Origin: Ilyonectria destructans
Lineage: Eukaryota; Ascomycota; Sordariomycetes; Hypocreales; Nectriaceae
DNA length: 64,000 nucleotides
Reading direction: 5' to 3'
Assembly: GCA_020740775.1 (NCBI GenBank)
Contig: JAHEWK010000003.1
Coordinates: 3,348,001 to 3,412,000 of the forward strand
Positions 45,025 through 54,979 of the stretch are shown piece by piece (position 1 is the stretch's first letter; the number at the start of each line of letters is the position of its first letter). Made by a program: the position numbers and the translations under genes. Below the pieces are notes generated by a model. That model was not told where the DNA came from. It saw nothing but the letters and a program-made list of their open reading frames with translations, and searched no databases.

Positions 45025-45516
45025 ATGTCAACCCCACAACAACCCAGTCCAGATGCGCTGTTCTCACTTGTTGCCTATGAAGGCAACATGGAGGCACACG
45101 AGATTATCCAAAGTAATCTTCATTTGGTGTCCATCTTCCCTCAGGCAAACAACCCCGCCTACTCTGATGGCCTCGAGCGAGGCATCACCATCGGGTTCGG
45201 TATGAGTCGAAAGCCCAACGGCAATGTTCTTGCATCAATTGGGCGAGACAAGACCATGGTTGAGATCGCCACGCCAACGCCGACCAAGGAAGACCCTCAA
45301 TGGAACCAGGTCTCGCGAGTTCAGGTTTCCTTCGAAATCGATCCAATCACCCGGATCGTGGTGATTCACGATCAATCACCCAAGGGAACCACTGCTACAT
45401 TTGGTAAGAAGGCTCAGTCCTTCGAACTCACCCGACTTCCCCGACGCGTCGCGGCAACTAGCAATGTCAATACCAAACTCCAATTCCCTCCAAACGTCAA
45501 GTTCAAACTCGTTTGA
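45025..45516 (+). CDS. Small FHA-like protein, degenerate binding loop
   Basis: An intronless frame of 163 residues. The core follows the forkhead-associated fold: LERGITIGFGMSRK, then SIGRD (Gly-Arg at 73-74), VSRVQVSFEID (97-107) and HDQSPKGTTATFG (115-127). In phosphothreonine-binding FHA domains the second motif is SxxH and the third is close to NGT. Here the histidine is Gln100 and the Asn is Lys120, so binding to phosphopeptides is doubtful. No catalytic domain follows in the same frame. The next gene, 359 bases downstream and in the same direction, encodes a kinase-like protein. That order (FHA then kinase) is the domain order of Rad53/Cds1/Mek1-type kinases, suggesting a split or evolving pair. 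Confidence 0.75.
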   Translation: MSTPQQPSPDALFSLVAYEGNMEAHEIIQSNLHLVSIFPQANNPAYSDGLERGITIGFGMSRKPNGNVLASIGRDKTMVEIATPTPTKEDPQWNQVSRVQVSFEIDPITRIVVIHDQSPKGTTATFGKKAQSFELTRLPRRVAATSNVNTKLQFPPNVKFKLV

Positions 45517-45875
45517 GTGGGCGGGAACGGGTGTCACTGCTTGCGAGAAAGGGTAAACAAGGTAGTAGGGGGTGATGGGTGTCCACAAGGGCAAAGACTA
45601 ATAGACGGGGTAATTTTAGATAGGATGTTTGAAGAGGTAGAGACTCAATGTCATGTCGCGCGACCTAGCTTAATCACTGCTCCGACCCAGCTTAGGTTCG
45701 AGCTTTCTTGTTCTGAATCAGGCAACCATTTGTCTTCGTCAGCTGTACATCCCAACTGTGAACCTCCGCTTCTTGTCTCCTCGTTTCCCTCTCGTTGTGT
45801 TTTCACGCCATCCTAATTCTCCCCTAGTTGACTTCCTTTAGCCATATCATACATCTTCGTATTCACGCCTTCGCC
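45517..45875. other. Spacer between FHA-like and pseudokinase genes
   Basis: No frame links the two genes. The right half is pyrimidine-rich and fits a separate promoter and leader for the kinase-like gene, so two transcripts are more likely than one. Confidence 0.4.
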
Positions 45876-46875
45876 ATGGAAGTCTTGCAAACCCCAAAGG
45901 GCAAGTATACGACTGTTGGTAAGCTAGGGCGTGATCTTTTTGGGTATGTACGAGTGCTTCAAGACGTCACGGGGGCTCGTCTGGCTCTCAGGACAATACC
46001 ATGGTTTGATGAAAGCGAGGCCCACAGGAATGCATTCCAAAAGCGAAAGATCGAGGAATTGATAAGTCTCTCGCACGTAGGTCATATGTTTCTTGGTAAC
46101 TTACAATGACCCGAATTGACCAAGCAGCAGCCGAGCATCGCCAAGTACCGCGAGGTTCTCGGGTCAGAAGGGCGTAACTCAGATATCCTCGACGAACAGG
46201 GGCGGCCTTGCGTGAAACTACTCATGGAGTTTGGGAAAGACCCTTGGAGATACTATATTTACAGCTTGATGAACGCCAACGGGTTTGATGGTAAGAAAGA
46301 TCAGATACGCCTGCTTCTACTCGACTGCCTCAGAGGACTTGACTATCTTGAGTCAAAGGAAGTCACTCACGGGGGTATTACACCCGTCAATATCACATTG
46401 ACGCTATGTCACGGACGTTATACCTATCAGATCGTGGACTTGGGCAATATGGACCCCGTTGGCCCTGGGGAATCATTTTTGGGACCTGGTCGATATGACG
46501 CCCCTGAGCGCCACAAACTTAGAACTGGAAAGGTGAGAGAAATTCCTCATCCAACTGAGCAGTGGAATTTGTTGCTGATACAACTTTTCCCAGAGACGTT
46601 ACAAGGAGCACATCTGGTCGCTTTTCGTCATCATAGCCGAAGCGTATGACCGCGAATTCCGAGAAACGCTTCGAACCCGCCCAACTCGGGATATAATTGA
46701 GCACGTTCAACGAGTTTCTGAGCTCGCAAAATTCGAACCCTTGCGGCCCATGGCATGCTTGAACCCCGACGAACGAGTATCGGCGGGAGACATGCTCGAT
46801 ATGATGTTTGGAGGCGAGGGCCGTTCAACTCCCGGAACACTGGAGAATAGGGGCCATATTGATTGGCCAATCTAA
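45876..46875 (+). CDS. Protein-kinase-like protein with lost catalytic residues
   Basis: Three exons (45876-46076, 46131-46532, 46594-46875) give 294 residues, a bare kinase domain. The glycine loop is KLGRDLFGYVRV (third position not Gly). The VAIK lysine is replaced by Arg39 (LALRTIP). The helix-C glutamate is kept near 60-61 in RKIEELISLSHPSIAKY. The catalytic loop reads VTHGGITPVNITL (residues 145-157): the Asp of HRD is Gly149, the following Lys is Thr151, while Asn154 is kept. The DFG motif is DLG (170-172) and YDAPE (189-193) matches the APE motif. The downstream lobe is present to IIEHVQRV and CLNPDERVSAGDML, a normal subdomain XI with its Arg. The catalytic machinery is broken, so this is predicted to be a pseudokinase. 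It may work with the FHA-like neighbour; that is inference. Confidence 0.8.
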
Positions 46876-47950
46876 GGTCAAGACAACGCAAAGCAGATGT
46901 ACCTTGGACTTCCAAAAGGGGTCAAACTCGCCTCATGTCAAGCTCGCGTGCTGTGGCGACGTAGCGTCTCACTAACGCTCTCAGCGGTGGAGAGTTGAGT
47001 AGCATGCCTCGGTTGAGATGCCATGCCTCCTGGGCTTGCTGTATCAAACGCAGCATCGGAGGATCTGTATGCTGTTCTGCGCTGGCCACCACCCATCATC
47101 AACGCATCATGACGCCAACGCACGCGAGAACCCCGCGATGCCGCAGCCACCAACGCTGGCGGGTTCGACGGTTGAGGCCGGGAATTCAAGGGTCCAAGTG
47201 CTCGGTGAGAGGTTGAAAGCCGCCAGGAGAAAGAAGTCTAGCCTCTTTCAATCGGTGACAATGGCGTCGTCGATCCCCCTCCGGTTTGTCGATTCCTCGG
47301 CCCCATGTGACGAGCAGACGGGGGGAGCTTGCGGGACGAGCTTGCGGTACCTGGGCGCTGCGGAGTGGCTGGGTGGCGAAGTAATTGGCGGGTTTGAGAA
47401 TTAGAATTAGCATCTCACTATGTGTGTGACTGGGCGGTTTCACGGTTTCACGGCTTGCATTTGCATCTCGGCTTGTCTCGCACCATCATGTTCATTCATC
47501 AACACCACGACTCAACACGTTCCCGTCGTCATCCAAGCCCCAGCACACCTCCATCTCGGCCGGGCGAAATAACCGAACCCACGGACTCTTGTCTCGTTTC
47601 TCATCCCACCCTCCTCTTTGTTCCATGTCTTGCGGCCACATTGTCTGCAGTAAATATGCAGCAACGGCAATAGCTAAGGTACAAGAGGCGCGGGGCGGAC
47701 AACTTCCAACGCCGCGCCATTGACATGTGATAGTTAGCGGCTCGCCTCCCCACACTATCGCTCGCTCCACCTCCGCATTTTGATCTTCCCTTCACACCAC
47801 AACTCGCTCCCTCTCCACTCCTCCTCCTCCTTATCCTCCTCTTCCTCCTCCACACTCGTCAATCATCAATCCCCTCCCTCCATCCCCTGCTCTCCTCCAA
47901 CCGCCATCTATCCTTCAGCCAACCAATTCAACTGCTCAATCCGGCACTTT

Positions 47951-47980
47951 CCATCCATCCATCCATCCATCCATCCATCC
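47951..47980. repeat. CCAT microsatellite
   Basis: Seven tandem copies of CCAT in the C/T-rich leader region of the gene at 48582. Confidence 0.85.
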
Positions 47981-48510
47981 CTCGCTCGCCCCCTCTCTGA
48001 CTTTCCCTTCAAGTCCACACGCGCAGCCTCTCTTCCTGCCGTGTTACCCTCCGCTTCCCCCTTTGTTATCAACCCGCAGGTCGCCATAACAAATACGCAC
48101 CCTCTACCGAGCTCTCCGTCCGCAGTTCCCGGCCACCGCGGAATCCAAGTCTCGCTCCCCGACGTCGTCCTATATCCTCCTATTCCTCCCAGACCATAGT
48201 ACTTGCTATACACACTTTGGCTCACGGGATCTCTTCACCGGCTGCAGGGGTGTCATGTAACCCTTTTAAATCTACCAGCATACACTTGTCACCGATCTGA
48301 TCACACTTCCTATTTCCTCTTTGCCATCTCCTCTTTACCATCTCTTCTTTACCATCTCCGCTTTTCCTTTTCTTCCTCTTCCCCATTCTCATTCTCCCTT
48401 TCCCCGTGATTCAAGCATCATTAGAATCACTCCAACTGCAACGGCCATCTCTCTTATATCTCCGACATCCCACACTATACATATCTCCACCCAGGCTGGA
48501 CCATCTCGCT

Positions 48511-48537
48511 CCACTCACTCACTCACTCACTCACTCC
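48511..48537. repeat. CACT microsatellite
   Basis: Six tandem copies of CACT, 45-70 bases before the start codon of the gene at 48582. Confidence 0.85.
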
Positions 48538-48581
48538 CTCCCCTCGTGTCTTTCCTACATGGTTCTGTTTTAAAGCCTCCC

Positions 48582-49316
48582 ATGGCGCTCCTCAACCCCG
48601 TCTACGCCTTTATTGTCCCCTTCCTCTTCGTCGTCACTGTCCCTCTCGCCGTTTGCGCCGGCATCACCACCACCGTCGCCTTCTCCGTCCTCATCCTCCG
48701 TGTCCTCGCCGTCTACCTCGATGTCGCCATCTCCCTGATCCCTCACTACCTAGGCGGCCGCAAGCCCCGTCCCTACCACCCTCATCCTCCGCGGCTCGAA
48801 ACTCTCAACGCCATCACTACCCATTTCTCCTCCTCGTCCAACTCCACGGCTTCCAACACGCCTCTGCGCCGTCGTCGTCGCCGCCGCAGCTCCAGCGCCA
48901 TATCCGGTACTTCCCTCACACCAGCTGCCAGCGAGACTGCCCTCGGCCTCCTTCCCAGCATCGGCCCGGAGCGCGACTTTGAGGGTGTCGGCGGGTGGCG
49001 AGTCGCTGACGATGATGGGTGGACAACCATCAATTCGCGACTTGAACTGCCAGACAAACACCATGCCCGCAACAACCACCGCCCTCCATCCGGCCCAACT
49101 ACTCCCGGCGAAGGCCCATGCCTCATGATGAAGAGCCGTGCCCCTAGCCCAGAGACCAAGCGCACCTCAGCATCCCCCAATAGCTCCCGGACGCGGACCC
49201 CCTCGGGACCACGTATTGCCTTTGCCACCAAGCCCCTCGTCGACAGCTATTTTCCAATGCTCACAGCTTCATCCAAGACCTCCAAGAAACTGGGTCAAGG
49301 ACTGGTGGAGATTTAG
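48582..49316 (+). CDS. Small two-helix membrane protein, uncharacterised
   Basis: An intronless frame of 244 residues starting MALLNPVYAFIVPFLF; the frame stays open upstream but is low-complexity there, so this ATG is preferred. Residues about 7-52 form one or two membrane helices (VYAFIVPFLFVVTVPLAVCA and TVAFSVLILRVLAVYLDVAI). The rest is hydrophilic: an arginine run LRRRRRRRSSSAISG near residue 95, then GLLPSIGPERDF, a short conserved-looking DDDGWTTINSRLELP, and a Ser/Thr/Pro-rich tail with many SP sites (RAPSPETKRT), ending FPMLTASSKTSKKLGQGL. The composition suggests a membrane anchor with a phosphorylatable cytoplasmic tail. No named family is recognised. Confidence 0.75.
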   Translation: MALLNPVYAFIVPFLFVVTVPLAVCAGITTTVAFSVLILRVLAVYLDVAISLIPHYLGGRKPRPYHPHPPRLETLNAITTHFSSSSNSTASNTPLRRRRRRRSSSAISGTSLTPAASETALGLLPSIGPERDFEGVGGWRVADDDGWTTINSRLELPDKHHARNNHRPPSGPTTPGEGPCLMMKSRAPSPETKRTSASPNSSRTRTPSGPRIAFATKPLVDSYFPMLTASSKTSKKLGQGLVEI

Positions 49317-49729
49317 ACAGGACACAGGGATCATCGAGTCCTATCCTGTTCACATGTACGTTACGATATAATGAATGAAACGCACTCCGGATTCGAAAAG
49401 CGTGACAAAAAAAATCGGTCGGTCAGATAGACCATGATGGATGGTATCAAGGCGTTAATAGGTCGTTGATAATGAACAAGGAATTTGGGGGAAAGGGGCT
49501 TGATACGATGTCATAACACAAGGTCATACACCAAGGAGGCAAGGTCTGGGCTTTAACATGGAGACGTTGGGAATTACTAGTCGATTTGCGTGTCTCTGTA
49601 TCCGCTCAGTAATGAAACCACATTACCGCGATTGCGCCTGGTATATAAAACGCCTGAAACGCCATGTTTCCAAACCAAAGATCCCATCATCATCGTCATC
49701 ATACCCCTCATTGCCTTGCCATACTGGCA
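49317..49729. other. Convergent 3-prime intergenic region
   Basis: Lies between two converging genes; AT-rich, with no gene seen. Confidence 0.35.
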
Positions 49730-50393
49730 CTACAGCGTCTGCCAGAAGTAGTTGGCGTAAAAGTACCGCGAGAACTTCTTGTCCATGTTCACCACGTGCA
49801 CATCGCCCTTGCGATCGTTGCGCACGACCGCCTTGGACCACTCGCCGTCCCTCCCATCGCGCTCCAGGTCAATCCCCAGGCTGCGGTACACCTTCAGGCG
49901 CAACAGCACCTCGTCGTCAACAGGGTCCCGCCGGCGCTGCGCGGCATCGCCCTCGACGCCCTGCAGCTCGAGCTCCTGCAGGCGGGCGGCCAGGTCGGCA
50001 GCCTGGAGGGCGAGGCGCTCAGCGTCGTTCTCGGCGTCGGAGGCGGCCTTTGCGGTGCGAAACTTGACCGTGTCGAGGCGGGCGATGTTGGAGGCGTGGT
50101 CGGCGGACACGTGCGTCTCGACCAGGTCGTCGTGGCGCGACGTCTGCGTGTTGAGCTGCCGCGAGAGCTTCTTGAGCGACGTCTCGGCCTCGCGCACGCG
50201 CAGGTCGCGCGCCTGCTGCAGCGTCGACAGGGACTCATGGATGCGCGCAACGGCGAGCTTGTCCGGGTTGATGTTGAAGTTGTCGATGACGTGGTGGATG
50301 AGCTGCACGCGTTGTTAGGGGGGAAGTGCTTTTGGGAGCGCGGGGGATTAGGAGGGGGCGGCTCACAGTTGCGGGTTCCTCGGAAAGCAACAT
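49730..50393 (-). CDS. spc24: Kinetochore protein Spc24
   Basis: Two exons (50393-50367 and 50302-49730; intron of 64 nt) give 199 residues. The first exon has only 27 nt and encodes MLLSEEPAT; the second continues with [20 protein letters not shown], the family N-terminus. A coiled coil follows with [20 protein letters not shown] and repeated AEL/LEL heptads. The C-terminal globular part is recognisable by [18 protein letters not shown] and the end [15 protein letters not shown], a strong Spc24 signature. Family knowledge: Spc24 pairs with Spc25 in the Ndc80 complex, linking microtubules to the inner kinetochore. The length matches fungal homologues. Confidence 0.95.
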
Positions 50394-50966
50394 GTTGGCG
50401 GTGTTTCTTTTCTTCGGATTGAGTGTGTTTTTATCAAGAATTTGGTGTGCGTCGGGATCGTTGTTCTTTTTTCGTGTAGACCTTTAGCAAGTTTGTTGAC
50501 TTGAATACTTCAGATGCCGTGAAGATGGCCAAAAATGGTGTCCAAATGCACATGCCCAAAATAACCCCGGTCGCTGGGACGACTATCGGGTTATCAGCCA
50601 CCCGAGGTTCAGCCGGCGCAGCCCAGCGTCATCGCACCGCCACTATGACCAGGCCCGAACCAGGCCGAACCCTGCCCAGCAAAAGCTCTCTTCGGGTCTC
50701 CATTCTCTTCTGCCGGGCTCACAGTGGCAAGCCACACACGCACACCAACCCACACGTGCTTTGTCCAAGGTACTACTACAACCACCTGCCTGCTACATAG
50801 AGGAGGCATCTGCCTTGCGCATCTTATCTGCCCACCGATTCAACATCTCAACGTATTCCTCGCAACATCTCGCAGTTCCTCACATCCCATTGTTGAGCCC
50901 GCCCGGAACTCGGAACTCACCCCCTCCTTCCTCCTCTCCTCCCGCACCACAGCTCCCTCAGTCACC
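50394..50966. other. Divergent promoter region between spc24 and fis1
   Basis: 573 bases between two divergent start codons; it must carry both promoters. The fis1 side is pyrimidine-rich. No gene is seen. Confidence 0.5.
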
Positions 50967-51693
50967 ATGACCGAGCTACCATGTGAGTCCACCCCGCCAT
51001 CAATTGCCCATGCCTGCAATGCCATCATCATGGAGCTGACCACGACTCGATTGACAGATGCGCTCGACGCAGAGACGTTTGTGATCCCCTCACCCCCGCC
51101 CGCCGATTTGTGCCCGATAGCCTAACCCGCATATACCCACAGGCCGCTGAATGCCTCCGAGCTGAATGTCCTGCGCTCGCAGTATGAGCGCGAGGGCGAC
51201 ATGGTTGGCGTTCAAACCAAGTTCAACTATGCTTGGGTAAATCCACCTCCCACTTCTGGCCCTAGCTCTCCCACCAACGTCCCCGACGTCATCGCCTCCG
51301 CCAGCTCCAACTGTGTAGCTCCTCACCACATGTCAACCGTTTGCTAACCCTCCCCTCTCACAGGGCCTCGTCAAGTCCAACCTACGCCAGGACCAACAAC
51401 TCGGCGTCCGTCTCCTCTCCGAGATCTTCCGCCTCTCCCCCGAGCGCCGCCGCGAGTGCTTGTACTACCTCGCCCTCGGGAACTACAAGCTCGGCAACTA
51501 CGGCGAGGCTCGCCGCTACAACGACCTCCTCCTCGACAAGGAGCCTGCCAACCTCCAGGCCTCGAACTTGCGCCAGCTCATCGACGACAAGGTCGCCAAG
51601 GAGGGCCTCATGGGTGTCGCCATTCTTAGCGGTGTCGGCCTCGCCGCCGGTGTGGTAGGAGCTTTCATCCTGCGGAACTCGAGGAGGAGGTAG
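50967..51693 (+). CDS. fis1: Mitochondrial fission protein Fis1
   Basis: Four exons (50967-50982, 51058-51076, 51143-51236, 51364-51693) give 152 residues, the standard Fis1 length. The first two exons are only 16 and 19 nt, yet the spliced N-terminus [20 protein letters not shown] flows into [20 protein letters not shown] and then [20 protein letters not shown], as in the family. TPR-like helices follow ([20 protein letters not shown]). A C-terminal tail anchor [20 protein letters not shown] with a basic end NSRRR targets the outer membrane of mitochondria and peroxisomes. Family knowledge: Fis1 recruits the dynamin Dnm1 through an adaptor. The second intron has a weak donor (GTTTGT). Confidence 0.95.
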
Positions 51694-53030
51694 ATTTTGG
51701 CCAATTGGCTACAAGATGATCGAAAGTCGACCCATGGCGAGCGGGTATCGTGGGTGTTATATGTGGGAATCCCAGCACTACACGGCGCTTACTATCTCTG
51801 GGTTATACAGAATAGCATGGGATGGTTCAGGCGGAGCGAGTCTTCACGTTGCAAGATACCTGTATTATATGAATGACGCGGCCTATTTTTGGTAACGAAC
51901 GCACGTACAATATGATGATGCCAGCTATTTTTCTTTACCATCTCTCAAGTTTCACTGCAGTTGATGATGTAGAATTCAGAGGACCGATTGCGAGACGCCA
52001 TGAAAAGTCCAGTATCCAACGTCAGTAGTAAGATTAAAATATATGTAGTAGTCAGATGGCGCTCCCCCCAATGCCGTCTAAAAGAAGCATCAATAACAAA
52101 GACGTGAGTAAACAACGTTATCTATCCTAGGACAGTTACACACTTCACCTATCCACAACAACTTCATTTCACTTATACTCGAAAAGGCACGCAAAAAGAC
52201 ACAGGTAGAGAAAAACCGTCCCTCCGACTCAAAAAAACTAGACTAGCGGAAACAGTGATAACAACAAAGATCAAGCGAGCTAAGAAAAAACGGCGCACGA
52301 TGAGGCGTGTTCGTGGGCCGAGACATCAAAACACCCCGTCTCGACAAACACACGGCTAAAATACAACAGCTGCTGCTCGACTTTCCACCCCTGGCCAACC
52401 ATCCGTCTGCTCCTGTCTAGTTCAATCCGTGGCCAATGCTCCATCAAGACGCAAAAGGGGGGAGAGGGTATCCGAGGGCACACCAGGCGAAAAAGTACAA
52501 AGGCAAAAGGCGTCGACGACCAGCCTTCTTGTGGGCATAGATTATAACGAAACCATATGTGAGTGACACGTCTGGGCGTTCAAGGATTCCCCGCAGAGAC
52601 ATCTTCCACCACGGATCCGGCTCACCAGAGAGGTCCGGTTACTTCTTCTCTCCAAAGTATCCATATGCGGTAGAGTGGAGACCGAGAACTGAAATATGCC
52701 CCCGAAGGGAGTCTCAGCCATCCTATCCCTACCCGTCTAGACAACCTGGGGCCTGTCCATAGTCTGCACTTCCCGCCGTTGCATGACTATTCTTCATAAA
52801 AGACTTTTTGCTTGTCCGTCTCCGTACGACAATCATTTGTTGACGTATGTGATTAGGCGACGAGGTTTTTGTGGTTGATTAAAAAAAGGTGAGAGAAAAG
52901 AGGCGACAAAATAGAAGAATCGAAAGGAACGAAGGGCGTCGAGCTGGTATTGTATGGGCATCATGGGTACTCAGACATGGATAATGAAGGGGGGGAAATG
53001 AAGTCCACAAGTCGTCAGGGTGCTGGCAGC
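51694..53030. other. Convergent intergenic region
   Basis: 1337 bases between two genes whose 3-prime ends face each other. It is A-rich in its middle (for example around 52190-52290). I see no gene. Confidence 0.4.
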
Positions 53031-54979
53031 TTAACGCAGCGAGAAGCCCTTTCGCTTGCCCTCCTTCTCCAGTGGTCGTCCGCTCTCGATCCGTTGCTTC
53101 TTGTCCTCGAGCTCCATTCTTTGGCGGTCGAGCTGCTCCTTCATCTCCTTGTGTCGAGCGTAGAGCTCCTCCTCGGATTGCTTCAGCTTGCTCTCCTTCT
53201 CGGCAACCTTCTGCTGGAAGACCATCTTCATCTCGGCCTCCATCTTGGCGAGCTTCTGCTCGTGGAGAGCACGCTCCTCCTCCTGCTTGACGGCAGGGTT
53301 GACCTCCTTGAAGACGCTGGGGTCTTGTGACACGCCCATAGCGATGAGCTTGTCGGTTCTGTAGTTCTCGTAGAGGAGGTTGTTGGTATGCTCCTTGAGC
53401 TCCTCCATGTGGGTGCGGATGAGCATCTGGCGGAGCTTGACGAAGTCGCAGTGCTCCTCGTTATCGACCTCGATGATACCCCAGGGGTAGGCACGTCCAC
53501 GAACCTTTCGGCCGTCGGCGCTGGTGATCTCGTTGGTGGCACCAACAACGGCGAAGGGGACCTTGGACATGATCTCGTTGTTCTCGGCGATAGTCTCCTC
53601 GTCATCGAGCTCGTATCGGGGACCCTCGAAGATCTGGATGCCATGGTACTTGATGTCGGCAAGGATCTAAAAGTGGTTAGCTATCGGGTTTGGCAAAGGA
53701 GTCTGGTTCCACCTACTCTGGCCTTGAAGTTGGCAATCTCCTCGTCGGTGAGGGTATCAGACTTGGCGATGACGGGGATCAGGTTGACCTTGGTGTGGAG
53801 GCGGCGCATGACCTCGATGTCGAGGGGCTTGAGGGAGTGACCGGTGGGCTGGATGAAGAAGACACAGGCGTGAATTCGGTTGTCAACAATGTTCATGCGG
53901 TTGACCTTGTTCTCGGCATCGAGGTAGGCGTCGAATCGCTGCTCAATGTTGTCGACGATGGGTCGCCACGACTCGTCGTTGTTGACGAAGTCGCCGAATC
54001 CAGGAGTGTCAACAACAGTCAGGCGGAGACGGACACCGGCCTCCTCAATGTCGGCGCTGATGGACTGGATGGTAACGGTCTTGGGAATGATGTCCAGAGA
54101 AGGGCCCTTGCGCTCCTTGGGGGGGTACAAGGAGGTGTTGAAGAGGGTGTTGACGAGGGTAGACTTGCCCAGGCCAGATTCACCTGGAAAAGGAAATTAG
54201 GTCAGGGGGAGTTAAGCTGAGACAATACATGATTCCACATACCAACGACCATAACATTGAAGTTGAAGCCCTTGCGCACACTCTTGCGGTGCCACTGGTT
54301 GGGCAGGTTGGCAAAGCCGACATAGCCGGTCAGCTTTCGTCGGACAATGTTTCGGTTGTCAGTGACCGGGGGCGGCGGCTGGCTGGGAACTGTGACAGTG
54401 TGAGAAGATGTCTTGCAAATTTGCGGTAGAGGGTTAGGCTCACCATTGGGAGGCGAGCCCGAAGGGGCCAACGCCGGGGATTCACTGCCGGGGGAAGCTA
54501 TTAAGATGGTCAGCGCTGATTCCAAAAAGCTGGCGTGTAAGTAGTATTGGCTCGGATGCAGAGGCGCAAGGAAGATCCTGACTCGATGAATACATGGTTT
54601 GGTGTTCGCTGTTGTTTTGGCGCTCCTCCTTGGGTTCCATCCTGGTCTCAGGGTTTGAGTGGTTGTGCTCCGGGCCGGCCGTATCATGAATAGGATTGGC
54701 GTAAAGCTCGTCGAAAGAAAGGGGCTTCCAGGGACTGAGTTTGGGTGGCTCCTCCACCTCAAGCATGCTGCGATGATGTCGGACAGTTGCAGGCGGCGAC
54801 GCTACAGGAGAGGTGCTCCTATTCATTTGTACCAGGGGAACGCTGCTGTGCCTTCTGGTGTCTGAGTTTTGTGTGGAATAGTCCGTGGGAGATGTGAGAA
54901 TCGCCCTGGCAATAGCCGTCCTGTCCACGGCGATGCTGCGGGAGCGAGCCCTGACGTGATCCAGCAGGTCGAAGGCCAT
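53031..54979 (-). CDS. aspB: Septin of the Cdc3/AspB group
   Basis: Proposed exons 54979-54594, 54484-54444, 54389-54243, 54183-53717 and 53666-53031 give about 558 residues. The first intron is uncertain: the alternative acceptor at about 54504 would need another donor to keep frame. The N-terminus ([18 protein letters not shown]) is long, Ser/Pro-rich and variable. The septin core has a polybasic lead-in [21 protein letters not shown]-loop GESGLGKST, switch [13 protein letters not shown]4-type AKSD (usual AKAD) and septin unique element [19 protein letters not shown]. The C-terminal tail is a coiled coil ([20 protein letters not shown]). The P-loop is split by an intron after the first Gly codon base. 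Family knowledge: septins form heteropolymers at septa, hyphal tips and branch sites. The core matches AspB/Cdc3 better than the Cdc10, Cdc11 or Cdc12 groups. Confidence 0.92.

Larger units (their letters stand above)
46876..48581. other. Intergenic region with long pyrimidine-rich leader
   Basis: No gene is supported between 46876 and about 47780. From 47780 to 48581 the plus strand is strongly C/T-rich with short tandem repeats, which fits a long promoter and 5-prime leader of the gene at 48582. Confidence 0.45.
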
